Positions 43,974-53,276 of a stretch of DNA of 64,000 nucleotides are shown here, piece by piece; position 1 is the first letter of the stretch; every line of letters starts with the position of its first letter. A program made the position numbers and the translations under genes. The notes under the pieces are model-generated. The model worked only from the letters and a program-made list of their open reading frames with translations. It did no database searches and was not told where the DNA came from. Source of the stretch: Alteromonas abrolhosensis (GTDB lineage Bacteria > Pseudomonadota > Gammaproteobacteria > Enterobacterales > Alteromonadaceae); the NCBI RefSeq assembly GCF_001953635.1, contig NZ_MEJH01000002.1, forward strand, positions 124,001 to 188,000, written 5' to 3'.

Positions 43974-46058
43974 CTATAATGAAAACGACGCCGTTATCAT
44001 GAAGTTTCGAGGACGACCGGGAAAGTAACGAGGGCCTGTAAAGCTAGTAAAATCGGCACGTTCAGCGTAGTCCGTATCAAATATATTGTTAATTCGTGCG
44101 TATAGCGTAACGTCTTCGTTCACGCTATAACGAACACGCCCATGAACTAAATCATGCCCTTCGTATTCGTTGAGATTTTCAGCGTCAGTGAAATAGCTCG
44201 AAACATGTTGCCACTCTAGCTGCGTTTGTACCTTTCTCGACATATCAAAGCTTAAACGCGCGTTAAACTGAAGCTTTGGCGCGGTATCAATATCATTACC
44301 TTTAATGTCTTGTTCACCTGAAAGTTGGCTGTGCTCGTAGGTATGTCTTGCATACGTGCCAGCAAAGTCTAAACGCAATGCGTCATTAAGCTGCTGATCA
44401 AGAGAAAGCTCTATACCTCTATGCCACGTTTCACCGTTGCTCACGTTAAAAAAGTCGCTGTCGCGGTAAATCACATTATCTTTTTGTAGGCTGTAAAGGC
44501 TAAGTGTATAGCTACCTTCAAGTAGCGTGCCTGTAACTCCCACTTCGATATTATCGGCGGTTACCGAGTCAAGATCAGTTACTGTTTGTGCACGCTGCAA
44601 ACGATACAGCTCTGTTGCCTGAGGTGCGCGATAGCCTCTTGCGATGCCGCCAAATAACTGGGTTTGTGGGTTTAGTTGATAACGAAGTGAAAGCTTCGGA
44701 CTAAAGTTATCAAAATCATTTTCGCTGTTTGCTGGTCTGGAGTATCTGCATCCACCAAAACCGCATTCTGTGCCATCTTCGCGTAAACGACCGACATTCA
44801 TATTGTTGGTGTAGTCGTATTGCATAGATTCAAAGCGTCCGCCCACAGAAATAGCCCAACGCTCAGCTTGCCAGTTAAACGAAAAGAAAGGCGCAAATAG
44901 CTTTGCATCTACATCATAATCATAGTGTTTGCCTACAGGAATGGTTTCAACTAAAAAGGCAGACCCTTCTGTGGCGCTGTCTTGTGACTGGGTTAATTCA
45001 CCTTTGGTGTATTCTACGTCTAGCCCTATATCCGCACTCAAGCTGTCATTGAAGACATAATTGAACTGAGAAAGCACACCAACGCCTTTTTGGGCATTCG
45101 TTTCAAGGGGTTTGCCTGGAAGAAAATGCATTCTAAAACGCATGTCCTGGTTGCGTAAGTAAGGTGTAATCGACAGTGCATGACCGCCGTTAAAGTTTGT
45201 ATCGAACTTGCTCCATAACCTAAGACTTTCTGCTTTTCGAAACGCTTCTGGGTTCGGGTTGCTCTTGGCTATTTGTGTATTTTTGTAGCTTTCAAACCCT
45301 TCTATGTAGCCGGCAGTTTCTTGGTCTAAATGGGTATAAGTAAGGCCACTCGTGATAACCGTGTTATCCCACTCTAGCCTGTGGCGAAGCGAGACTTTCT
45401 CTTGGTCAACGCCCTCTTCATTTCGATATCCTGTATCTCTGGTAACACTAGCAGCAATACCCACGCCGCTGCGACCAAAGTCTTTACCTTCTTTAAGCTT
45501 TACGCGATGAAAGCCATAAGACCCATAATCAACGCTGAATTCCCCGTCTCCTTGTGTTGTGTCAGGCGTAATCACATTAATCACACCGTGTATCGCATTA
45601 GAGCCATAAAGCGCTGACGCAGGGCCTTTTATCACGTCAATACGCTGTGCTATTTCACCGTGCGCTTCAAACAGCTCGTTGATATTGCAAAACCCTGCTG
45701 CGCGCAACGCAATACCGTCTTCGGCCGCTAAAATTCCGCCGCATGCACCGGCTCCAGTTAACACTGGCGAACGAAGGGCAGGCAAATACTCTTGTCCGTT
45801 GCCCCGCTGTACACCGGCGCCCGCAATGTAATTCAGCGACTCTTGGATATGTTGAAATGAAAGCAGCGAAAGCGTTTCTTCTGAAATAGACGACACCGCG
45901 TAGGCAGAAGCATTCATGCTACCCTGTATACGAGAAGACGTGGTTTCAATTCTTTCTATTTCGTTTGTTTCTATTTCATTTTTTTCTTGGGCAGTAGCTG
46001 TATGTGACAGCAAAGACACGGTGATTAACGACAGAGGAAGGCATGGGGCAAAGCGCAT
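43974..46058 (-). CDS. TonB-dependent outer-membrane receptor
   Basis: A 694-residue receptor: signal peptide ('SLLSHTATAQ'), then the plug ('GAGVQRGNGQEYLPALRSPVLTGAGACGGILAAEDGIALRAAGFCNINELFEAHGEIAQRIDVIKGPASALYGSNAIHGVINVITP'), then a long barrel ending 'FMITASFSL'. The plug carries two cysteines ('GACGG' and 'GFCNI') and the barrel a short Cys pair ('CGFGGCRYSR'), possibly disulfides. The family (colicin I/siderophore/vitamin type) is clear, the ligand is not. No Fur box, B12 riboswitch or other control site was recognised upstream, and no substrate genes are adjacent. Confidence 0.9.
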   Translation of the reverse strand: MRFAPCLPLSLITVSLLSHTATAQEKNEIETNEIERIETTSSRIQGSMNASAYAVSSISEETLSLLSFQHIQESLNYIAGAGVQRGNGQEYLPALRSPVLTGAGACGGILAAEDGIALRAAGFCNINELFEAHGEIAQRIDVIKGPASALYGSNAIHGVINVITPDTTQGDGEFSVDYGSYGFHRVKLKEGKDFGRSGVGIAASVTRDTGYRNEEGVDQEKVSLRHRLEWDNTVITSGLTYTHLDQETAGYIEGFESYKNTQIAKSNPNPEAFRKAESLRLWSKFDTNFNGGHALSITPYLRNQDMRFRMHFLPGKPLETNAQKGVGVLSQFNYVFNDSLSADIGLDVEYTKGELTQSQDSATEGSAFLVETIPVGKHYDYDVDAKLFAPFFSFNWQAERWAISVGGRFESMQYDYTNNMNVGRLREDGTECGFGGCRYSRPANSENDFDNFSPKLSLRYQLNPQTQLFGGIARGYRAPQATELYRLQRAQTVTDLDSVTADNIEVGVTGTLLEGSYTLSLYSLQKDNVIYRDSDFFNVSNGETWHRGIELSLDQQLNDALRLDFAGTYARHTYEHSQLSGEQDIKGNDIDTAPKLQFNARLSFDMSRKVQTQLEWQHVSSYFTDAENLNEYEGHDLVHGRVRYSVNEDVTLYARINNIFDTDYAERADFTSFTGPRYFPGRPRNFMITASFSL

Positions 46059-46376
46059 TATCTATCCTTATGATGACAAAATGTTTTTTTAGCAATGGGT
46101 GCTAGTTTACCGTTAATTTAGGTAAGAATGGGTTAAAAAACCGCTAAACTATTGCGGCTTTTCGACAATTGCGTCATATCACTGTTTTAAGCGTTGGCGT
46201 AGACTTTGCAGTTCGCAGACTTTACTGTCACAACACATGTCTTAGTTCTATACACTGTTTCTATGTTACGTGTATTTAACGTAAATAGACTGGCAGTACG
46301 TAAATAGATTGCAGCAACGGGTTAATCACCCTTTGCCTGAAGTTAGAACACCAAACTTTGTTCGCTGGAGGAACCA
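46059..46376. other. Intergenic, 318 bp
   Basis: The gap between divergent TonB receptor and DUF2721 genes. It contains AT-rich promoter-like DNA. No palindrome, riboswitch or Fur box seen. Confidence 0.5.
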
Positions 46377-46820
46377 TTGGACACACTTATTCCTAGTCTT
46401 TCACAGCTTATCGAATTCGCTGTTGCCCCCGTATTTTTACTTACCGGTATTGCGGGCTTTCTCAATGTTATGTCATCTCGGCTGGGCCGAATATCAGACA
46501 GGGTGAGGGTGGCGGAAAGACAGATTCATACTCTATCAGACCCGCATATTGTCGATCGCTCAAAGAAAGAAATTAAGGTGCTATGGCGCAGGGTAAAAGT
46601 GATTAACTGGGCGATTGGGCTGTGTGTCGCCGCTGGACTAATGGTGTGTACTGTCATTATGGCGCTGTTCTCTGGGTCGCTGTGGGTTGTCGATTTAAAA
46701 ACACCTGTCATCGTGTTGTTCATACTGGCTATGATGTTTTTGATTAGTGCGCTTATTGTCTTTCTGGTTGAAGTAAAACTTGCGACTAACACCATAAATA
46801 TGGTCAGAACCATTCGCTAG
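46377..46820 (+). CDS. DUF2721 membrane protein
   Basis: A 147-residue inner-membrane protein with three hydrophobic segments. 'EFAVAPVFLLTGIAGFLNVMSSRLGRISDRVR' is the DUF2721 signature, followed by a conserved basic segment. The start is a TTG preceded by GGAGG at ideal spacing; no ATG fits. Function is unknown. It is a single-gene unit ending at a strong hairpin. Confidence 0.85.
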   Translation: MDTLIPSLSQLIEFAVAPVFLLTGIAGFLNVMSSRLGRISDRVRVAERQIHTLSDPHIVDRSKKEIKVLWRRVKVINWAIGLCVAAGLMVCTVIMALFSGSLWVVDLKTPVIVLFILAMMFLISALIVFLVEVKLATNTINMVRTIR

Positions 46821-46880
46821 TCCCACCACGTCAACGGTTTGCTCGCTGACGTTCAGTTGATAACGTTAGAAGCACCTAAG

Positions 46881-46925
46881 AAAGGCGGATAGAGCGTATT
46901 GTTAACCTTCCCTATCCGCCTTTTT
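46881..46925. terminator. Terminator AAAGGCGGATAG/CTATCCGCCTTT
   Basis: A 12-bp perfect stem (46881-46892 and 46912-46923), 19-nt loop, followed by T residues. It is between convergent genes and likely works for both. Confidence 0.88.
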
Positions 46926-47015
46926 CGTTTTAGGTAGTCGCTATTGGCTTCACTTTGAAACGCTCTGATATATGCAAAGAAGCAAATGCGTTATCGATGC
47001 ATATCATGCTAACCG

Positions 47016-48026
47016 CTACTCGTCCTCAGCTAATGTGTCTAACACAGAAAACAAAACGTTAGCGCCAATTCTAGAGACTTCTTGGTCGTACTTGTTTTCT
47101 ACGTTAACCCCCTCTTGTCCACCCGCTAAATCGCTAATGGCCCGCACAATCACCCAATCGACATCATTAACCGTACACACCTGACCAATCGCGGCTGACT
47201 CCATCTCAGTTAATTCGGCATCAAATACGTCTCTTGTCCACTTTCGATACTCGCGGTTATCCATAAACACAGACCCGGTAATACCGTTTCCGCCAACGAA
47301 GAGTTCAGCGTCCCGTTCTTCTAGCACGCGCTGCGTTGGCATGGAGCTTATAGCCTGTTTTGCAGCGGCTAAAAGGCGTGGTGTCGCGCTGAAATAGGCG
47401 GTGTCTTGTGGTGTATCCATCCCCTCTTTCACAATAAGCACTTCGTCAGGATGAATGAAGTGAAAGGGCTTATATTTTGGTGTGTGAGGATCTTTAGCGC
47501 GGCGTTCATCTTGCTCTTCGATGAACTTTGCATAATATTCAGGAAGTATGTATTCGCCTGGCGCATTTGGGTCTTCATTGGTATACACGCTTTCGTCATG
47601 ATAATACCAACGCGCGGGAACAATTACGTCACCCGGTTGCCATTTTGGGTTAACCGCTCCCGCAATCCCCATGTAAACCACCTGCTTAACCGGAAAGTAA
47701 TCAAGCGCCATCTGCATAGTCATTGCAGCGTTGGCAATACTCATTCCGGTAGCAAATATCAATATTGGCTCGTCGTGATAGGTACCAATGCGATATGTAA
47801 CGCCCTTAATTGTTGTGGTGGTATGAATGGATGCATTGGGGTCTTGTTCAATACGATTAAGAATACCCTGCATTTCTGGTGCATACGCCACGGTGACTGC
47901 TGTAAATGCCGGTTGTGAGAACGCGGCGGGTCCATATGAGGAGTTAACGGATGTTTGGGTAGAAGCACATCCGCCCACCCACGACGTGGAGAGCAGAACG
48001 ATAATCATCAAAGTAAATCGTTTCAT
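47016..48026 (-). CDS. Exported nucleosidase-like lipoprotein (PNP/UDP phosphorylase superfamily)
   Basis: A 336-residue protein with a lipoprotein signal ('LLSTSWVGGCAS', Cys20). The body has the PNP/MTA-SAH nucleosidase fold: 'TVAYAPEMQGIL', 'PILIFATGMSIANAAMTMQMALDYFPVKQVVYMGIAGAVNPKWQPGDVIVP', and 'FDAELTEMESAAIGQVCTVNDVDWVIVRAISDLAG', where the ME pair and Asp are the nucleoside-binding residues. Cytosolic MTAN is around 230 residues; this one is larger, with an insert of about 60 residues ('YYHDESVYTNEDPNAPGEYILPEYYAKF'), and is exported. It may salvage extracellular nucleosides or purines. No transporter lies beside it. Confidence 0.8.
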   Translation of the reverse strand: MKRFTLMIIVLLSTSWVGGCASTQTSVNSSYGPAAFSQPAFTAVTVAYAPEMQGILNRIEQDPNASIHTTTTIKGVTYRIGTYHDEPILIFATGMSIANAAMTMQMALDYFPVKQVVYMGIAGAVNPKWQPGDVIVPARWYYHDESVYTNEDPNAPGEYILPEYYAKFIEEQDERRAKDPHTPKYKPFHFIHPDEVLIVKEGMDTPQDTAYFSATPRLLAAAKQAISSMPTQRVLEERDAELFVGGNGITGSVFMDNREYRKWTRDVFDAELTEMESAAIGQVCTVNDVDWVIVRAISDLAGGQEGVNVENKYDQEVSRIGANVLFSVLDTLAEDE

Positions 48027-48341
48027 TCGCGATTCTCAGCTGCATAGTTAGTGAGTAATTAAACTAGCACTTTAATCAAATAAAGAAACGCTGCATTTCA
48101 ATAATTTACTATTTAAAAACAGAAAGAAAACATCTTTAAAACAAGGTGAACTCTCTTGTTACTTTTAACTACTAATGCAATGGGGCTGCATAACATTTCT
48201 AATGTAAGCATTGCGTAAAGACCCGCTTCAAAAGCGTTCATCAACGTTAAAATACGGTAGAATTCGACCATTTCCGTCGTTAATTTGCTACAAATGAACA
48301 GTCAAAATGCTGCGGCCAATAAAAAGGATTAACCAAGCGCC
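48027..48341. other. Intergenic, 315 bp
   Basis: The gap between divergent nucleosidase-like and LysR genes. AT-rich, with no clear operator; a TGCAT-rich stretch near 48176-48195 is the only slight symmetry seen. Confidence 0.5.
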
Positions 48342-49226
48342 ATGAACACTAAATTACTTCGCTCTCTTCAGGTTTTTGTTGCAGTAACTGATAGCGGCAG
48401 CATGAGTGTAGCCGCCCGAGAGCTTCATATGACTGTCTCAGCTATTAGCCAGCAGTTAAGAAAGCTAGAGCATGATATCGGCCTTAGCCTTTTTAATCGA
48501 AACACCCGAAGCTTGAGCCTAACGGAAGCAGGCCGCATCTACTACGAAACCAGTAAGCAAATGCTGCAAACAGCAGAACTCGCCCAGCAGAAAATTGAAA
48601 GTCTACAGGACGATCCCACTGGTAAAATAAATATCATCGCACCTGAGGGGTTTGGCGGAGGACTGTTAAGCGAGCCGCTGAAAAAGCTTTGTGAAGAATT
48701 TCCTAAAATAACAATTTCTTTAACCGTGACTGACGAGCCTAAAGACATTATCGCTTCTAGTGCAGATCTTGTTCTTTGTTTCGCCCCGGTTTCCGATACC
48801 AACTTCAGCAGCTTAGTACTTGCGACGTGGAAGCGTATTTTGTGTGTCTCTGCAGACCATCCACTTGCTAGCGAAAAGCTTACTTCACCTGACGCACTTA
48901 GTGCACATGCATATATTGCTCACAGGCATATCGACGACTATGTGATGAAACATGCAGACGGGGGCGAGTATGAACTGGACACTCAACGCATTGACGTCAA
49001 CTCTATGCAGACGCTCATTAAGCTTACCCAAGATAGTGTTGGCTACGCTGTTCTTCCGGAGCCTGAAGTGAGACATCTATTAAAGTCTGGTGAAATGAAA
49101 CAGCTCTTTACCAACTGGCAACTACCTGATTACACGGTATATGCGGTAACCCCAAAGCGCGAGCTCATGCCAGCCAAAATCAGTGCAGCAATTACCTGTT
49201 TGCAAGATTTGTTCGCGCAAATTTAG
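48342..49226 (+). CDS. LysR-family transcriptional regulator
   Basis: A 294-residue LTTR. The N-terminal winged helix 'LLRSLQVFVAVTDSGSMSVAARELHMTVSAISQQLRKLEHDIGLSLFNRNTRSLSLTEAG' is canonical; the C-terminal substrate-binding domain is complete. It resembles the CrgA/DsdC-like LTTR branch. No clear target is divergent except the nucleosidase-like lipoprotein gene at 48026, 315 bp away, so that is the default candidate. A bidirectional hairpin follows at 49255. Confidence 0.92.
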   Translation: MNTKLLRSLQVFVAVTDSGSMSVAARELHMTVSAISQQLRKLEHDIGLSLFNRNTRSLSLTEAGRIYYETSKQMLQTAELAQQKIESLQDDPTGKINIIAPEGFGGGLLSEPLKKLCEEFPKITISLTVTDEPKDIIASSADLVLCFAPVSDTNFSSLVLATWKRILCVSADHPLASEKLTSPDALSAHAYIAHRHIDDYVMKHADGGEYELDTQRIDVNSMQTLIKLTQDSVGYAVLPEPEVRHLLKSGEMKQLFTNWQLPDYTVYAVTPKRELMPAKISAAITCLQDLFAQI

Positions 49227-49254
49227 CCGTAAAATATTGCGCAAGAGTTCCATC

Positions 49255-49299
49255 GCAAATAAAAAGGCAGCGTAAATACGCTGCCTTTCTTATTTGCCT
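49255..49299. terminator. Bidirectional terminator between LysR and FadL genes
   Basis: AAAGGCAGCG (49263-49272) and CGCTGCCTTT (49279-49288) with a 6-nt loop. GCAAATAA before it and TTATTTGC after it extend the stem. Confidence 0.92.
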
Positions 49300-49313
49300 T
49301 GGCTTCTTTATTT

Positions 49314-50672
49314 TTAGAAGCGAGTGTTCATTTGAACACTTAGAATGTGCGCAGTAGCTGACTGAGTACCAGTGAAGTTAGTAGTGAAATCAGTACCTGG
49401 CAGAACGTTTCTTAGAATAGTTCTGTCTTTGTTGATATTCGCTTCACGTCCATCAATGAATACATACGCTACATCAATTGATGTGTCTTTGCTCAATGTG
49501 TAAGTCATACCACCAGAGAACCAGTGGCGATCCGTATCAGGGATACTTAGTGAACGATTCTCTACCGATACCACACCATCGTCATAAGCATAGCCAGCGC
49601 GTAGAGTGATTTCGTCATTTAGGATGTAAGTTACACCAAGTGCCGCTCTCCAAGAGTCATCGAAATTCTCTTCTTTAATTAGGAAATCGATACCATCTTC
49701 TAGGTTAGCTTCAAGCTTCTCAAACGTGCTCCAGTCAGTGAAGGTAACACTTGCTTGCACTGACCACTGGTTATCAATTTTCTGATCAACCGCTAGCTCT
49801 GTAATGGCTGCAAGATTCAAATCTAGGCTACCAGGCTGATTTAAGTTGATAGGAAACACAGGCGTCTGTGAAGATACTGCGCCTTCCAGCTCTAGTTTGG
49901 TTTCCGCGCGATATGAAAGCGCAACATTGGTCATATCAGTTGGCTGCCAGAAAATACCTGCATTCCAACCATAGCCTATATCGTCGCCTTCCATGCTAAA
50001 CAGTGAGTTGCCAGGAGTAAGGGTAGGTAAAGTAATACCTAAAGCTTCTGCTGTTGGCGCTAGGGCAGCAACCGTACCTGCAAGGGTGTTTGATACACCA
50101 GAGCCAATTTCAGCTTCTGCATAAGTAATGTTCAAGCCAAAACCAACCATAAGCTGTTTATTTACTTTGTAAGAAACAGCTGGGTTAAGAGTTACCGTTT
50201 TCACTTCAGCCGTGTCAGCAAAGTGCAGCGCGCCGAAATCATCAGAGTAATCTGAACGAAGACCATAGGTTGTAAATACACCCACGCCAGCAGATAGCTT
50301 TTCATTAATTGGCCTTACATAAAAGAACCCTGGAACAAAAGCAGTATCAGCAATGTTGTCTTCTGCCGCTGGCATAGGCTGGCCAACTGGGCTTTCGCCT
50401 AATGCAAAGCTTACATCACCATCAATGTCGACGTTAGGATCGATAAAACTTACTGACGCGCTGAACTCAGCTTCTTTAAATACACCAATTGCTGCTGGGT
50501 TAGTCGCTAGAATAGAGGCATTCTCTGGCTTAGCTGCTTGACCAGCCATAGCGCGGCCCAGGCCGTTTGCACTGTGTTCATTAACTTGGAAACCAGCTGC
50601 CAGCGCAGAAGAAGAGGCTAAGGTAGCAAGCGCTAAGCAAACTGAGGCACGTAGAGAAAACTGTTGCTTCAT
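49314..50672 (-). CDS. FadL-family outer-membrane long-chain fatty-acid transporter
   Basis: A 452-residue barrel. I choose ATG 50672 as the start of a standard signal peptide (MKQQFSLRASVCLALATLASSSALAAG); the longer frame (50738) adds an unlikely leader. The mature N-terminus 'GFQVNEHSANGLGRAMAGQAAKPENASILATNPAAIGVF' is the FadL hatch signature with the NPA motif. The C-terminus 'ATAHILSVQMNTRF' ends in Phe as barrels do. It admits fatty acids or hydrocarbons from outside. A single-gene unit. Confidence 0.92.
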   Translation of the reverse strand: MKQQFSLRASVCLALATLASSSALAAGFQVNEHSANGLGRAMAGQAAKPENASILATNPAAIGVFKEAEFSASVSFIDPNVDIDGDVSFALGESPVGQPMPAAEDNIADTAFVPGFFYVRPINEKLSAGVGVFTTYGLRSDYSDDFGALHFADTAEVKTVTLNPAVSYKVNKQLMVGFGLNITYAEAEIGSGVSNTLAGTVAALAPTAEALGITLPTLTPGNSLFSMEGDDIGYGWNAGIFWQPTDMTNVALSYRAETKLELEGAVSSQTPVFPINLNQPGSLDLNLAAITELAVDQKIDNQWSVQASVTFTDWSTFEKLEANLEDGIDFLIKEENFDDSWRAALGVTYILNDEITLRAGYAYDDGVVSVENRSLSIPDTDRHWFSGGMTYTLSKDTSIDVAYVFIDGREANINKDRTILRNVLPGTDFTTNFTGTQSATAHILSVQMNTRF

Positions 50673-51057
50673 AAAATACTCATTGTAATAGGGGAAAATT
50701 GCACAGCGCATTCTACGGATCTGAGTACTTTTGTTCAATGCAAGTAAACGCCATTTACGCTCTTTTATCGCATTTTTTACAATTATAGCGACAACTTCGA
50801 TGCATTTATAAGCAAATTTGATAATGCACGGTTAATGAAAGATCTCAATATTGTTAACGCCAATTTAATTGACTATCACTAACAACTATTGGAAATGTAA
50901 AAACGTTTCACTCAAATTTATAAACAGTCAGCGTTAGAGGTTGTGTTTAAGCCCATAAACCCCACCCTCTTTTCAATGTTTGGACGCGCCCGTGTTAAAC
51001 AACGCGCTTCACCGTTCGAAAAACGCCGTTCCCATTTACTTGTTGCCGGAGGATACC
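50673..51057. other. Intergenic, 385 bp
   Basis: The gap between divergent FadL and reductase genes. One AAAACGTTTCA-type half-palindrome near 50900 could be a lipid-regulator site, but the match is weak. Otherwise AT-rich with nothing I can name. Confidence 0.4.
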
Positions 51058-52056
51058 ATGTCAACATACAAAGCTATTACGCTTGTTAAGCGTCCCCATG
51101 ATAGAAAAATTGGTCCGCACCTTTTTGAAAGCAAAGAGCTTGAAATTCCTACGCCTAAAGATGGGCAAATTTTGATAAAACAAACCTATATGTCTTTAGA
51201 CCCTGCCATGTTGGGGTGGATGAGCGAAGACAGAGAAAGCTACATCCCACCTGTCGAGCTTGGGGATGTGATGCGCTCAAGCGGTGTGGGCGAAGTGGTG
51301 GAGTCGAACAACCCTAAATTTTCAGTTGGCGACAAAGTGATGGGCATGACCGGCTGGAGTGAATATGTGCTAAGTGATGGCACTGGGTTTAACAAACTTC
51401 AGCCTGGTGTTACCGAAGAAATGGCTCTGTGCGTTTTCGCACTACCAGGTTTGACAGCCACAACGGGTTTGTACAATTTTGGCGACCCAAAAGCAGGTGA
51501 AACGCTTATTGTTACGGGCGCAGCAGGCTCGGTAGGTTCCATTGTGGGGCAACTTGCGAAAGCAGACGGCCTTCGCGTAATTGGGGTCGTAGGTAGCGAC
51601 GAAAAAGCCGACTGGATTGTGAACGAACTTGGGTTTGACGGTGCCATAAATTACAAAACCGATAATTTAGAAGAAAAGTTGGCGGAGCTTACACCAAACA
51701 AAATAGACGTCTTCTTTGAAAATACGGGCGGTCCTATTCAGCAGCACATTTTTAATAGAATGAATGCCCATGGTCGTATTGTGGTGTGTGGAATGATTGC
51801 CGACTACCAGTCAGAAACGCCGTCACCGGGCCCGAACTGGATCCCACTGATTAAAAAGCGCATAAACATTCGTGGCTTCGCTATGCCGGATCACTGGGGT
51901 GAAATTCCTAAGTTGTTACAAAAACTTTCACCTTATGTTCAACGAGGCAAAATCAAATACCGCGCACATACGGTGGAAGGTTTGGAGAACGCTGAAAAAG
52001 CCCTAAATATGTTGTTTGAAGGCAAGAACACCGGAAAGATGCTAATAAAGCTCTAA
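51058..52056 (+). CDS. NADPH-dependent 2-alkenal/curcumin reductase (CurA type, MDR family)
   Basis: A 332-residue medium-chain dehydrogenase/reductase without zinc. I use ATG 51058 because GGAGGATACC precedes it; the longer frame has none. Signature segments: 'QTYMSLDPAMLGWMSEDRESYIPPVELGDVMRSSGVGEVVES', nucleotide-binding 'ETLIVTGAAGSVGSIVGQLAK', and 'KIDVFFENTGGPIQQHIFNRMNAHGRIVVCGMIADY'. Members reduce enones and aldehydes. Probably detoxifies unsaturated carbonyl compounds, which fits the neighbouring FadL only loosely. Confidence 0.92.
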   Translation: MSTYKAITLVKRPHDRKIGPHLFESKELEIPTPKDGQILIKQTYMSLDPAMLGWMSEDRESYIPPVELGDVMRSSGVGEVVESNNPKFSVGDKVMGMTGWSEYVLSDGTGFNKLQPGVTEEMALCVFALPGLTATTGLYNFGDPKAGETLIVTGAAGSVGSIVGQLAKADGLRVIGVVGSDEKADWIVNELGFDGAINYKTDNLEEKLAELTPNKIDVFFENTGGPIQQHIFNRMNAHGRIVVCGMIADYQSETPSPGPNWIPLIKKRINIRGFAMPDHWGEIPKLLQKLSPYVQRGKIKYRAHTVEGLENAEKALNMLFEGKNTGKMLIKL

Positions 52057-52086
52057 ATCTGTCTAAGCTCTAAATCTATCAGAATG

Positions 52087-52118
52087 AGGCGCAGTGTTAG
52101 CTTGTACACTGCGCCTTT
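52087..52118. terminator. Hairpin between the reductase and diguanylate-cyclase genes
   Basis: AGGCGCAGTGT (52087-52097) and ACACTGCGCCT (52106-52116), 8-nt loop, then TT. Its right arm covers the last codons of the cyclase gene. It should end the reductase transcript. Confidence 0.8.
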
Positions 52119-53173
52119 ACTAATACATATTGCGCTTTACCCTTTTCCTTGGCGTCATAAAGCGCTTTGTCGGCCTCGTCGATAAGACAATCTATGGTCA
52201 TTTTATCGACCGAATTCGCGAATACCACACCAATTGAACAACTCATTAGCGGGTGCTTCGCCTCTTTCGCATGTTCTAAAGCCGCCTCTTTCCACTTGTC
52301 TAACAGTGCATCACAGTGCTTTTCTACTTGGGACTGCTCAATGTCGCTCAATACAACAATAAATTCTTCTCCGCCGTATCGACCTAATATATCTGTTTCG
52401 CGCTTAAACACCTGCTTCATAATGCGGGCTTGCACTTTTATTGCTTCATCACCCTGCTGATGACCAAAACTGTCGTTGTATTTTTTGAAGTCATCTAAAT
52501 CGAGCATCATTACCGCCATCGACACCTTGTGACGCTTGCTGAATGCCAACAGCTTTTCACTTTGTTCCCTAAGGGCGCGTCGATTTAATAAATCAGATAA
52601 TGGGTCGTACTTGCTAAGCTTAAGTAGTCTGTCGTTAGTTTCTTTAATCATGTGCACGCTGCGGTCTAGTCGATAACGCGCATAAACACAGATAAATAAA
52701 GACCCTAAAACAAATGCCATTGAAATTAGCACTCTGTCACCGTACACCGGCGCAACCCACATTAAACCAAAGAAACCCAATATATTGATGACATTGGCGG
52801 CAAGCGCTAATTTAAACGTGATACCCAGCGCAAAGACACAAAAAAAGGCATATAAAATGGTACCTTCGTAAGGGAAAATGAAGTTGTGTTCTTCCCAGCA
52901 AACCCATATCAGCCAGTAGTTACTGTAAGTAAGAGCGATGAGTAAAGCGGCGAAAATGCATGCTCGATATTGAATAAACTTGCGCCAGAAGGAAAGGACA
53001 ACCACGACAAGTACAATGGGAAGCTGAAGAAGTAAGCGGTCAAATACATACAGCTCATACATACTATGAGGGATTAACATTAAGTCGGCGGCCATAAAGG
53101 CTAGCACGAGTACAGCACCAATGATCAGCGCTATTCGCAGCCGAAGTAACTCGCTGGGTTTATTGATTTGCAC
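52097..53173 (-). CDS. Membrane-bound diguanylate cyclase (GGDEF)
   Basis: A 358-residue protein: six hydrophobic segments (residues 12-165) then a GGDEF domain. The active-site motif is 'GRYGGEEF' (GGEEF at 267-271, intact), and the RxxD inhibitory site (R258-E-T-D261) is five residues upstream, so it should synthesise c-di-GMP with product feedback. The nucleotide-binding 'DPLSDLLNRRAL' is also present. The membrane domain is of unknown signal specificity. It is upstream of nothing else in its operon; the neighbouring kinase gene is 103 bp away. Confidence 0.93.
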   Translation of the reverse strand: MQINKPSELLRLRIALIIGAVLVLAFMAADLMLIPHSMYELYVFDRLLLQLPIVLVVVVLSFWRKFIQYRACIFAALLIALTYSNYWLIWVCWEEHNFIFPYEGTILYAFFCVFALGITFKLALAANVINILGFFGLMWVAPVYGDRVLISMAFVLGSLFICVYARYRLDRSVHMIKETNDRLLKLSKYDPLSDLLNRRALREQSEKLLAFSKRHKVSMAVMMLDLDDFKKYNDSFGHQQGDEAIKVQARIMKQVFKRETDILGRYGGEEFIVVLSDIEQSQVEKHCDALLDKWKEAALEHAKEAKHPLMSCSIGVVFANSVDKMTIDCLIDEADKALYDAKEKGKAQYVLVKAQCTS

Positions 53174-53276
53174 ACGCCACCTTAAGCAATAAATTACCGT
53201 TTACCATTTGAAGAAACGCCAGTGATGGAAGTAAACACCGGTTATTTCAACTTCAGCTCACTGAAGTTGCTTTGCT

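Noticed and set aside
47406-47918. A 170-codon plus-strand frame
   Set aside because: It is antisense to the nucleosidase-like lipoprotein and shows no coding features of its own.
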